From Streptomyces sp. NBC_01497 (GTDB lineage Bacteria > Actinomycetota > Actinomycetes > Streptomycetales > Streptomycetaceae), in NCBI RefSeq assembly GCF_036250695.1, contig NZ_CP109427.1:7378001-7442000 (forward strand): DNA of 64,000 nt, in the 5' to 3' direction. Every line of letters starts with the position of its first letter. Positions within the stretch are counted from its first letter, which is position 1. The notes beneath the pieces are model-generated. The model was not told the origin of the DNA. It saw nothing but the letters and a program-made list of their open reading frames with translations, and did no database searches. Position numbers and translations under genes: made by a program. Shown here piece by piece: positions 33,780 through 42,111 of this stretch.

Positions 33780-35084
33780 ATGTCCGAGCACCGCACGCCG
33801 CCCGTTCCGCACCGCGGGGACCCCCTGGGGGGCACACCCGCCGCCCCCGCGCCGCACCCCGCCGAGGGCGGGCCGGCCCCCGCGCCGCTCTCCGCCGGCG
33901 CAGGGGCACCCCCCGGGCCCGGCCCGGCCGGTTTGGAGGGCGGGCGCCCGGAGCACGCCCCGTTCCAGGGGGCGCGGGGCACCGTCGATGTGGACCGCAG
34001 CGACCGTGCGTACAGGGACTGGCTCAAGGAGGCCGTACGCCGGGTGAAAGCGGACGCCAACCGGTCCGCGGACACCCACCTGCTGCGTTTCCCGCTGCCG
34101 GACCGGTGGGGCATCGACCTGTACCTGAAGGACGAGTCCACCCACCCCACAGGAAGCCTCAAACACCGCCTCGCCCGCTCGCTGTTCCTGTACGGGCTGT
34201 GCAACGGCTGGATCCGGCCCGGCCGTCCGGTCATCGAGGCCTCCAGCGGCTCGACCGCCGTGTCCGAGGCCTACTTCGCGAAGCTGATCGGGGTGCCGTT
34301 CATCGCGGTCATGCCCCGTACGACCAGCGCCGAGAAGTGCCGGCTGATCGAATTCCACGGCGGCAGCTGCCACTTCGTCGACGACCCCCGAACCATGTAC
34401 GAGCAGGCCGCACGTCTCGCCGCGACGGGCGGCGGCCACTACATGGACCAGTTCACCTACGCGGAACGGGCCACCGACTGGCGCGGGAACAACAACATCG
34501 CCGAGTCGATCTACGAGCAACTCCGGCTGGAGCGCTACCCGGAGCCCGCCTGGATTGTCGCGACCGCAGGGACCGGCGGCACCTCCGCGACCATCGCGCG
34601 GTACGCGCACTACATGCAGTACGACACGCGCGTGTGCGTGCCCGACCCGGAGAACTCCTGTTTCTTCGACGGGTGGACGCAGGGTGATCCGGGCGCCTGC
34701 AGCGACCGGGGCTCACGGATCGAGGGCATCGGCCGGCCCCGCATGGAGCCGAGCTTCATCACCGGAGCGGTCGACCGGATGATGAAGGTGCCGGACGCGG
34801 CGACCGTCGCCGCGGTGCGCGCCCTGGAGCGGCTCGTCGGCCGCAGGGCGGGCGGCTCCACCGGAACCGGGCTGTGGAGCGCCCTGCGGATCGTCGCCGA
34901 GATGATCGAACGCGGCGAACGCGGCAGCGTCGTCACCCTCATCTGCGATTCGGGCGACCGCTACCTCGACAAGTACTACTCGGACAGCTGGCTCGCGGCC
35001 CAGGGACTCGACATCGGCCCGTACACGGCGACGCTCGACCACTTCCTGCTGCACGGCAGTTGGCCGGGCGGGGCGGCCGCCTGA
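33780..35084 (+). CDS. PLP-dependent cysteine synthase/desulfhydrase family protein
   Basis: 434 residues. A ~65-residue Pro/Ala/Gly-rich leader precedes a fold-type II PLP domain. Lys128 in [13 protein letters not shown] is the Schiff-base lysine. The phosphate loop reads [13 protein letters not shown] where CysK has SGNTG, and [17 protein letters not shown] is present. The type resembles the mycobacterial cysteine desulfhydrase Cds1, so it may release sulfide from cysteine rather than make cysteine. ATG 33780, weak ribosome site TTGAGGG. Divergent from the RsbW-like gene. Confidence 0.88.
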   Translation: MSEHRTPPVPHRGDPLGGTPAAPAPHPAEGGPAPAPLSAGAGAPPGPGPAGLEGGRPEHAPFQGARGTVDVDRSDRAYRDWLKEAVRRVKADANRSADTHLLRFPLPDRWGIDLYLKDESTHPTGSLKHRLARSLFLYGLCNGWIRPGRPVIEASSGSTAVSEAYFAKLIGVPFIAVMPRTTSAEKCRLIEFHGGSCHFVDDPRTMYEQAARLAATGGGHYMDQFTYAERATDWRGNNNIAESIYEQLRLERYPEPAWIVATAGTGGTSATIARYAHYMQYDTRVCVPDPENSCFFDGWTQGDPGACSDRGSRIEGIGRPRMEPSFITGAVDRMMKVPDAATVAAVRALERLVGRRAGGSTGTGLWSALRIVAEMIERGERGSVVTLICDSGDRYLDKYYSDSWLAAQGLDIGPYTATLDHFLLHGSWPGGAAA

Positions 35085-35153
35085 CCGTCGGACGGCGCGT
35101 TCCTGACCTGACCCGCCCTGACCATCCCCGTCCCGGCGCGGCCGGGCACCGGC

Positions 35154-35179
35154 CCGGCTGCCCGGCGCCGGGCAGCCGG
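35154..35179. terminator. 26-bp palindrome between convergent genes
   Basis: Perfect palindrome: CCGGCTGCCCGGC followed by its complement, 69 bases after the PLP gene stop and 6 bases after the SRPBCC gene stop (leftward). Likely terminator for both. Confidence 0.6.
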
Positions 35180-35184
35180 CGTGC

Positions 35185-35658
35185 TCAGCGCTTGGGCAGG
35201 ACCAGCCGCCGGTCCAGCGCGCGCATCGAGGTGCGGAAGGTACGGGCGAGCGCCGGGCGGGCCGCCCGCACGAGCGCCCGGTACAGCGCCGCGCCGTCCG
35301 TGGCGATCGTCCACCGCACCCGTGTCCCCGGTGCGGCGGGGGTGAGGTGCCAGTCCTCGACGAGCGCGGAGACCCCCGGCGCGTTGGTGTGGTCCGTGCG
35401 GTACGCGTAGCGCACGGACGGGTGTGCGGCGAGCACCGTCTCCCAGAACTGACCGCCGCCCGACAGCCGCACCTGCCTGCCCTCGGGGGTACGCGACGCC
35501 ACCACCAGCCCCGAGAACCAGTCGGGCCAGTCCTCGGTGTGCTCCGCCAGTTCCCGGTACACGGCGTCGGGCGGCGCGACGAGTGCGGCGCCGAAGGTGA
35601 GGCGCACCGGCGCCGATTCCAGGAAATCCAGTTCCACAGGGTGTATTGGTCGGACCAC
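35185..35658 (-). CDS. SRPBCC family protein (polyketide cyclase-like fold)
   Basis: 157 residues, one helix-grip domain. Opening PPDAVYRELAEHTEDWPDWF is typical of SRPBCC proteins, then strands with GGQFWETVLAAHP and RVRWTIATDGAALYR before the long C-terminal helix. Binds a hydrophobic ligand; function unknown. GTG 35658 with GAGGGG upstream. It follows the large membrane protein gene (62 bases). Confidence 0.85.
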   Translation of the reverse strand: MVRPIHPVELDFLESAPVRLTFGAALVAPPDAVYRELAEHTEDWPDWFSGLVVASRTPEGRQVRLSGGGQFWETVLAAHPSVRYAYRTDHTNAPGVSALVEDWHLTPAAPGTRVRWTIATDGAALYRALVRAARPALARTFRTSMRALDRRLVLPKR

Positions 35659-35720
35659 GGCCCCTCACATCCCACCGGTCGGACAGGTGGCCGCGCGCCC
35701 GGTGGACGGGCAGCGCGCTT

Positions 35721-37697
35721 CTAAGGGACGGATTCCACCGAAGCGACCCCTTGAAGCCTCCCGCCGCTCGCCAGTCGCGCCGAGAGGTCCACCGTCCCGG
35801 TCCTGGGCGCGCGCACCGCCAGGGTCGCCGCCTTCGCGCCCGCCCGCACCCCGCCCGTCGCGGTGATCGACGTGACGGCCCGGCTGCCGGCCGCGAGCAG
35901 GTACCAGTGTCCGGCGGGCGAGCGCCACCGCGTTCCCGCCATCACATGCTGACCGAACCGGCTGCACAGTGCGGTGTTCTCCGCCTTCGCGACGAACGTG
36001 CCGGGGGAGGCCGGCGAGGGGGCCGGCTGCTGGAACTGCACCAGCACCCGGCCGGGGCCGCTCCAGGTGTCGGCGCGCGAGCACACCCAGGTGGCCCGGC
36101 CGCCGTGCTCGGGCAGGTTCTGCTGGGCGAAGGCCCAGTTGTTGACGCTCCTGGCGCCCGCGCCGCGCAGGTCGGGCAGGCTGCACGCGGTACGTGCCCA
36201 GCTCACCAGCGCGGGCCCCGACGTCGCCTCGCGCGGCGGGCGCGCGGGCGCGCCCCGACCGGGCGGCGGCGTGTACGTGAGATGGACGGGCGAGAGGTCG
36301 CCGAGGTCGGTGACGAGGAACGCGTGTTTCTCCACGATCTTCGGCGACGACCTCAGCTGGAGCGCGGGCCACGACCCGCAGGAGGCGCCCGCCGCAGGTG
36401 CGGCCACCGGGCCGGTGACGCCGTCCGGGGCGACGTTCACCGTCCGCGCCGGGGTGTCGGGGCGCAGCAGGTCCCTGCTGGTGGTCTCCGTGACCCACGG
36501 CGCGAGCAGGTAGCGCACCGAGTCCGCCGTGCGGCTCACCACGAGCGCCGCCGCCGTCGTCACGTCGCCGTCATCGGCCCGCGACACGTCGAGCGCCGCC
36601 GCGCCGCCGGGTGCGGCGACGGATTCCGCGTAGCGTGCCACCCGGCTCCCGTCGAACAGCAACACCACCGCCGCCTGCCCGGCGTTCGCCGCGTAGAGCA
36701 GTTGCGGGGGCCGCTGCGGCGGGGCCGCGTCCGTGCCGGGCGTCGCCGAGACCGCGAGCCGCCCCTGGCCCCCGCCAGGGGCGGTGCCCCACGCGGCGAG
36801 CGCGCGGCCGATCAGCGCCGTGTCGCGGACCCTGGCGCCGCGCGCGGGCCACACGGTGAAGTCGACCCTCGACGAGTGCGACCAGGCACCGGCCGGTGCC
36901 CGGAGCACCTGACGCGGGTCGAGCGCGCCGCTGGCGGCGTTGCCGGCGGGGCCCGCCGCGACCACGGCCGGATCGGGTCCCGCGCTGTCCGAGAGGGCCG
37001 CCGCCACCACGACGCCCAGGGCGGCGAAGGCCAGTGCGGTCGAGGCGAGGCGCCTGCGCTGCCTGCGGCGCAGCAGGTCCGTCGGCCGGGTCTGGACCGT
37101 GCACGGGTCGAACTCCCCGGTCCCGAGCAGTTCCTCCGCCCTGCCCTCCTGCTCGGCCGCCAGCCGGTCCGCCGCACGCACCGCCTCGTCGGGGGCCGCG
37201 GCGCCCGCCTCGGTGAGCAGCGAGAGCACCGCGGACGGCGGCAGTTCCTCCAGCACCCGCAGCGCCAGCGCCGCCCTGGCCGCCGCGTCGAGCGTCGACA
37301 GAGCCTGGTCCAGTCGCAGTTCGTCCCTGCCGCCCGCCCGGGGGAACAGGCGCAGGCCCGCCACGAACGGCAGCCCGCCGCCCACCGCGCGCAGTGCGCC
37401 GTCGCGCAGTGAGCGCCGTTCCCGGGCCAGCGAAGCCCGCAGGACGTCCGCCCGCACCCATGCGTAGGCCCGCTCCCGCCCGACCGTGACGCCGGGGGCC
37501 GAGGAGTGCGCGCGCGGCAGGGCGCGCTGGACGGCGCGGTGCGCGGCCAGCACCCTGCGGTGTCTGCCGAGCGCGGGCGGAAGGGTCAGATAGGCCAGGC
37601 GGACCAGGCGCGGATAGTGCTCCACGAGGGCGGCCTCGGCCTCGTCGCTGCCGGGAACGGGGCCCGTGTGCGCCGTGTCGGTGCGAGGTGTCGGCAT
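35721..37697 (-). CDS. Large membrane protein with sigma-factor-like N-terminus
   Basis: 658 residues, one membrane helix. Residues ~18-65 (EAALVEHYPRLVRLAYLTLP) resemble sigma region 2 and 136-165 (TLDAAARAALALRVLEELPP) resemble sigma region 4, but the DNA-reading part looks degenerate. A basic patch (RRRQRRR, ~210-216) precedes the helix at 217-236. The remaining ~420 residues are outside the cell, in a Gly/Ala-rich region and two or three beta-rich domains of no family I know. ATG 37697 follows GGAAGGCGGAG. It could transmit an outside signal to transcription, or the N-terminus may be only a relic. Confidence 0.8.
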   Translation of the reverse strand: MPTPRTDTAHTGPVPGSDEAEAALVEHYPRLVRLAYLTLPPALGRHRRVLAAHRAVQRALPRAHSSAPGVTVGRERAYAWVRADVLRASLARERRSLRDGALRAVGGGLPFVAGLRLFPRAGGRDELRLDQALSTLDAAARAALALRVLEELPPSAVLSLLTEAGAAAPDEAVRAADRLAAEQEGRAEELLGTGEFDPCTVQTRPTDLLRRRQRRRLASTALAFAALGVVVAAALSDSAGPDPAVVAAGPAGNAASGALDPRQVLRAPAGAWSHSSRVDFTVWPARGARVRDTALIGRALAAWGTAPGGGQGRLAVSATPGTDAAPPQRPPQLLYAANAGQAAVVLLFDGSRVARYAESVAAPGGAAALDVSRADDGDVTTAAALVVSRTADSVRYLLAPWVTETTSRDLLRPDTPARTVNVAPDGVTGPVAAPAAGASCGSWPALQLRSSPKIVEKHAFLVTDLGDLSPVHLTYTPPPGRGAPARPPREATSGPALVSWARTACSLPDLRGAGARSVNNWAFAQQNLPEHGGRATWVCSRADTWSGPGRVLVQFQQPAPSPASPGTFVAKAENTALCSRFGQHVMAGTRWRSPAGHWYLLAAGSRAVTSITATGGVRAGAKAATLAVRAPRTGTVDLSARLASGGRLQGVASVESVP

Positions 37698-37925
37698 CGG
37701 GACTCCGCCTTCCGCAGGTACTTCCGTGGCCACGCGGAAGGTGCAACGAAGGGATCATGCGAAGGTCGCACAACGGAGGGAGGAGACGTCAGTTCGGCCG
37801 TACCCGCACGAGGGAGGCCGCGGCCGGCTCGGCCGTGCGCACAAGGGGGCGCCGCCGCTCCGGCCGTGCCCGCGACCGGGTCGCCTGCCCGGGGCCCGCG
37901 CTGACCCCTGACGTCAGGTCGTCCC

Positions 37926-38357
37926 TCAGCGCAGGAGGTGGTCGACCTCCCGGCCGAACAGGAGCCGTCCCGCGTCCGCCGTCACCCCGTCGAACAGCCT
38001 CGGCGCGGCGGCGATCCGGACGTCCTCCAGCCACGCCACCCGGGTCCGCCCGGCTTCCGCGCGCACCCCGATCTCCGCCCAGCCCAGGACGACCCGGCCG
38101 CGCTTCTCCAGCCGGCAGCGGCCCATCCGCCCGTCGGACGGGGGCCGCCACACCACGACCTCCATCGGATCGTCGAACCCGGCGGGCCCCAGGCCCGTGC
38201 GCGCCACGATCACCGTGCCCTCGCGGGTCGGCCCGGGGGTCCGCACCGACATGCGCGTCAGCGGCACCCGGGCGGCGTGCGAGGACCAGTTGGTCATCCG
38301 CCGCCAGGTCTCCTCGACGCCGAGATGCGAGGTGCGCTCCACCCGGAAGGCCGTCAT
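37926..38357 (-). CDS. SRPBCC family protein
   Basis: 143 residues, one helix-grip domain. VERTSHLGVEETWRRMTNW at the start, then the central WRPPSDGRMGRCRLEKRG and the C-terminal helix FDGVTADAGRLLFGREVDHLL. Its ATG 38357 overlaps the stop of the DeoR regulator (ATGA), so the two are co-translated. Ligand unknown. Confidence 0.85.
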   Translation of the reverse strand: MTAFRVERTSHLGVEETWRRMTNWSSHAARVPLTRMSVRTPGPTREGTVIVARTGLGPAGFDDPMEVVVWRPPSDGRMGRCRLEKRGRVVLGWAEIGVRAEAGRTRVAWLEDVRIAAAPRLFDGVTADAGRLLFGREVDHLLR

Positions 38358-39196
38358 CCGGACTCCGGTGCCTCACCGGCGGCCCCCGCCACCACCAGCT
38401 CGGACAGCCGCTCACCGATCTCGTCCCGTGCCGCGCCCGACAGGCCCGCGTCCGTGACCAGCGTGTCGACCTGCTCCAGCGTCGCGAACGAACTGAGCCC
38501 GACCGTACCCCACTTGGTGTGATCCGCGATCACCACCACGCGCCGCGCCGCCTGCACGAAGTGCCGGTTGGTCTCCGCCTCGGCGAGGTTCGGCGTCGAG
38601 AGTCCGGCCTCCACCGAGATGCCGTGCACACCGAGGAACAGCACGTCGAAGTGGAGCGAGCGGATCGCCTGGTCGGCGACCGGCCCCACCAGTGAGTCCG
38701 ACGGGGTGCGCACCCCGCCGGTCAGTACCACCGTCGCGGCGCCCGCCCGGTGGCCGCCGAGCGGCATCGCCGGCTGCGCCGCGTGGAAGACGTCCGCGAC
38801 GCGCACCGAGTTGGTCACGACCGTCAGGTCCGGCACGTCGACGAGGTGCTGCGCGAGCGCGTACGTCGTCGTGCCGCCGGACAGCGCGATCGCGCTGCCG
38901 GGCACCACGAACTCGGCCGCCGTCCGCGCGATGTCCTCCTTCGCGGTCAGCTCCAGCGCCGACTTGGCCTCGAACCCCGGCTCGTGCGTACTCGCGTCGA
39001 CGACCGGCACGGCGCCGCCGTGCACCTTCGCGACGACGCCTTGCCGGGCCAGGATGTCGAGGTCCCGTCGGACCGTCATGTCAGAGACGCGGAGCGTACG
39101 CGTGAGCTCGTTGACGCGGACACCGCCACGCCTGCGTACCTCGTCCAGAATCAGCGCGCGCCGCTGCTCGGCGAGGAGGTTCCGGCTGTCGCCCAC
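38354..39196 (-). CDS. DeoR/GlpR family transcriptional regulator
   Basis: 280 residues. HTH at ~8-55: RALILDEVRRRGGVRVNELT, then LRVSDMTVRRDLDIL and GVVAKVHGGAV. Sensor domain with SGGTTTYALAQHL (phospho-sugar loop) and LFLGVHGISVEAGLSTPN. It usually represses sugar or sugar-alcohol catabolic genes in response to a sugar phosphate; no such operon is adjacent. GTG 39196, ribosome site GAGG. A palindromic operator was not found. Confidence 0.93.
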   Translation of the reverse strand: MGDSRNLLAEQRRALILDEVRRRGGVRVNELTRTLRVSDMTVRRDLDILARQGVVAKVHGGAVPVVDASTHEPGFEAKSALELTAKEDIARTAAEFVVPGSAIALSGGTTTYALAQHLVDVPDLTVVTNSVRVADVFHAAQPAMPLGGHRAGAATVVLTGGVRTPSDSLVGPVADQAIRSLHFDVLFLGVHGISVEAGLSTPNLAEAETNRHFVQAARRVVVIADHTKWGTVGLSSFATLEQVDTLVTDAGLSGAARDEIGERLSELVVAGAAGEAPESG

Positions 39197-39630
39197 CGCC
39201 CGACCTCGTCCTTCCCCTTCGGTTCCCTGGTGTCGCTTGGCCCTGCTGGGTCCTGCTTGTTTCCTGCATGCCGCCGTGCGGTCCCCGTGCCGTTCGCGTG
39301 CCGTCGTGCGGACGTCACGCCACCCCACCGCCCCGGGGCGCCACGGGTTCCCACATCCTCGCACGTGCCGAGCGGTGTGGAACGGCGGGCAGCGGGAAAC
39401 GATTCGGCACGGGCGGGGGATTTTCCGTGGATACGGGGCCGAAGCGGCGCGGGGTTCCGCGATGCTTGGCTCCGCCCCTGCCCCGTGCCCACGCGCACCG
39501 GCGCGCGATACCCGCGTGCCGTCCCGTTCGCCCTTCCTCCCGCCCTTCCCTCCGCCCTCCGTCGTCGGCCCCCGAGTCGCCGGACCCGTCCCCGTCAGCG
39601 TTCCCGTCCCCGAGAGCGAGTAGCCCCCCC
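39197..39630. other. 434-bp divergent promoter region
   Basis: Between the DeoR gene (leftward) and the membrane hydrolase gene (rightward). It should hold both promoters, but I cannot name a convincing -35/-10 pair. A lower-GC stretch with a T-rich word (CTTGTTTCCTGC, about 39255) lies nearer the DeoR gene. No gene. Confidence 0.45.
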
Positions 39631-42111
39631 GTGACCCCACCTCCACCGTCCACGGAACCCGTTCCGCCGCCGCTGCCCGCGGCGCCCCTCGCCCCGCAGC
39701 CGGACGCCACGCTCGAACTCCTCGTCCACGGCGTCGGCGGACACACCCCGCAGGAGATGCTCGACAGCGCCCGCACGGTACGGGTCAGCGGGGACGACAC
39801 GGCCGCCCTTCACCGCCGGGTCGACGACACCGACGCCGAGCGGCGCACCGATCCCGCCGCCGCCCGCACCGGGCCCGCCCAGGAGGCGTACTGCTGGTCC
39901 GGCCTGACCTCCGGCGGCGGCACCCGCGCCCTGTGGCTGCTCCTGCTGCCGTTCATGGTGGTCAACCTCGCGCACTGGATGCGCCCCGACACCCACGGAC
40001 TCCCGCGCCTGCGACGGCTGTACGGGGCACTCGTACGCCTTCTCGCCCTCACGCTGACCGTGCTGTTCACCGCCGCCGCGTGCGAGGTCGCCCTCGATCT
40101 GACGGCCTGGCAGTGCGCGGGCTCCGCCGTCTGCTCGGCCCACCGGTCCTGGCTGGCCTTCCTCTCGCCCGTCCACCACGGCTGGTGGTCCCTGCCGGGG
40201 CGCCGGCTCGCGCTCGCCGCCACGGTGCCCACGGGGCTCGTCGCTCTCCTGTGGTTCCTCTCCCACCGCACGTGGGCGATGTACGAGACCCAGCGGCCGC
40301 CCGGCGACGATCAGGAGGGCGTCCCGGACACCGACCCCGCCTCGCCGCGGCCCGCCCTCGCCCGCCCCGGCTTCTGGTACGGCCGCAGGATCGTCGCCAG
40401 GCTGCGCGGCGCGCACACCGCCGCCGGGTTCCTCACCGTCGCCGGTGCCCTCGCCCAGGCGGTCGGCCATCACGACGCCGCGTCCGGCGGCACGCCCGCG
40501 CTGATCGGACGGCTGCTCCTGGCGGCCGTCGGGGTCTGCGCGCTGGCCGCCGTGTGGGTGGTGTGCCGCAGCGGGCGCAGCGAATCCGTCCGCGACATGC
40601 GGCTCAACGGCGCCCTGAGCACGGCCCTGCCCTGGACGAGTCTGGCCCTGCTCGCCGTGACCGTGCTGTACGCCGGGTGGGCCCGCGCCGGTTGGCGCTC
40701 CTCCGGCTCCCTCAGCGGCGACGGCGCCTTCCGCGTCCTCGCGCTCGCCCAGGCCCTGCTGGTGGTGGCGCTCGCCTGCTGCGCCCTCGTGCTGCACCGC
40801 ACCACCCGCAGGTCCGGCACCGCGCTCGGGGGCCTCGGCGGGCCCGCCGTCGGGATGCTCGCCTGCGGCGTCGCGGGCGTCATGACCGGCGGGGTGGCCC
40901 AGCGGGTCGCCGACTGGCTGGACGGCGGCGCGACGCCCGGCATGGGCACCGCCGCCGCGCCCGCGCCGCCCGGCCTGCTGAGCTGGCAGGCGTCCGTCAT
41001 CCCCGTCCTGGTGGTGCTCCTGCTCGTACCCGTCGCCGCGCTCGCCGTACGGACCGCCCGCGCGGCGCGCGCCGAACGGCCGCGCGTCGAGGCCGACTAC
41101 GGTGTGGGCAGGGGCTCGGGGGAGCGTGCCGACGCGCTGCGTACCCGGCAGATCGCGGACCGCCGCGCCCTGGCCCGCGTCACCGACACCGCGCCCCGGC
41201 TCGTGGGCGTCCTCGCGGGCGCGGCCCTGCTGCTCGGCGCCGCCGCGGTGGTGCTGTCGTGGATCTCGGGCGAGGTGCCGGGCCGAGCCGCCGAGGACGC
41301 CGGGCCGTTCGTGCAGGCCGTCGCCGACACCGCGCAGGGGCTCGGGTCCTGGTTCGTGGGATTCGGCTTCCTCGCCTTCGTCACCCTCGGCAGGCTCGCC
41401 TACAGCCGGCCGGCCATCCGGCAGACCATCGGGATCCTGTGGGACGTCGGCACGTTCTGGCCGCGCGCCGCCCACCCGTTCGCGCCGCCCTGCTACGCGG
41501 AGCGCGCGGTGCCCGACCTGACCTGGCGTATCCGCACCTGGACCCGGGCCACCGGCGGCAGGCTGGTGCTGTCCGCGCACTCCCAGGGCACCGTTCTGGC
41601 CGCCGCCACCCTCTGGCAACTCGACCCCGCCACCCGCAGGAGGACCGCGCTCCTCACCTACGGCGCACCGCTGAAACGGCTGTACGGGCGCTGGTTCCCC
41701 GCCTACTTCGGCGAGCCCCAACTGTCCGAACTCCACCGCGAGACGCGCTGCTGGCGCAACCTGTGGCGCGACACCGACGCGATCGGCGGGCCCGTCGGGG
41801 CGCGTGAGGGCGGGGCGCTCCCCGGCGTGGACCGAGGGCCCCTGCGGGACCCGCTCGCGTACGGGCGGAGCACCCAGCGGCCGCTGCCCGAGGCCATCAA
41901 CGGCCACGGCGACTACCAGGCGGACCCCGCCTTCGCCGAGGAACGCGCCGCCCTGCTGCAGGCGTTGCTGCCGGTCCTCCCCGGGCAGCAGCGGCGCCCC
42001 GGGCCCCCGGACGGCGACGCCGGCCGCGGCACGGACGCCGGCCACGGTACGGAAGTGCCGCCCGCCGAGCGCGGCGGCCCTCAGGGCAGGACGGGCAGGT
42101 CGTCCGCGTAG
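39631..42111 (+). CDS. Multi-pass membrane protein carrying a split serine-hydrolase domain
   Basis: 826 residues. A Pro-rich leader is followed by LLVHGVGGHTPQEM (His33-Gly34), which looks like the first strand and oxyanion loop of an alpha/beta hydrolase. Then about eight to ten membrane helices (from ~105 to ~595), and only afterwards LVLSAHSQGTVLAAA with Ser651 in a GxSxG-like nucleophile elbow, plus INGHGDYQAD as likely catalytic His region. So the hydrolase fold is interrupted by a membrane domain. GTG 39631 lacks a clear ribosome site. The last 31 bases overlap the convergent ATPase gene. A membrane lipase/esterase is possible; substrate unknown. Confidence 0.75.
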   Translation: MTPPPPSTEPVPPPLPAAPLAPQPDATLELLVHGVGGHTPQEMLDSARTVRVSGDDTAALHRRVDDTDAERRTDPAAARTGPAQEAYCWSGLTSGGGTRALWLLLLPFMVVNLAHWMRPDTHGLPRLRRLYGALVRLLALTLTVLFTAAACEVALDLTAWQCAGSAVCSAHRSWLAFLSPVHHGWWSLPGRRLALAATVPTGLVALLWFLSHRTWAMYETQRPPGDDQEGVPDTDPASPRPALARPGFWYGRRIVARLRGAHTAAGFLTVAGALAQAVGHHDAASGGTPALIGRLLLAAVGVCALAAVWVVCRSGRSESVRDMRLNGALSTALPWTSLALLAVTVLYAGWARAGWRSSGSLSGDGAFRVLALAQALLVVALACCALVLHRTTRRSGTALGGLGGPAVGMLACGVAGVMTGGVAQRVADWLDGGATPGMGTAAAPAPPGLLSWQASVIPVLVVLLLVPVAALAVRTARAARAERPRVEADYGVGRGSGERADALRTRQIADRRALARVTDTAPRLVGVLAGAALLLGAAAVVLSWISGEVPGRAAEDAGPFVQAVADTAQGLGSWFVGFGFLAFVTLGRLAYSRPAIRQTIGILWDVGTFWPRAAHPFAPPCYAERAVPDLTWRIRTWTRATGGRLVLSAHSQGTVLAAATLWQLDPATRRRTALLTYGAPLKRLYGRWFPAYFGEPQLSELHRETRCWRNLWRDTDAIGGPVGAREGGALPGVDRGPLRDPLAYGRSTQRPLPEAINGHGDYQADPAFAEERAALLQALLPVLPGQQRRPGPPDGDAGRGTDAGHGTEVPPAERGGPQGRTGRSSA

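Noticed and set aside
39268..39630. 120-residue N-terminal extension of the membrane hydrolase
   Set aside because: Arg/Pro-rich, lies in the divergent promoter region, and the HGVGG strand begins soon after GTG 39631.
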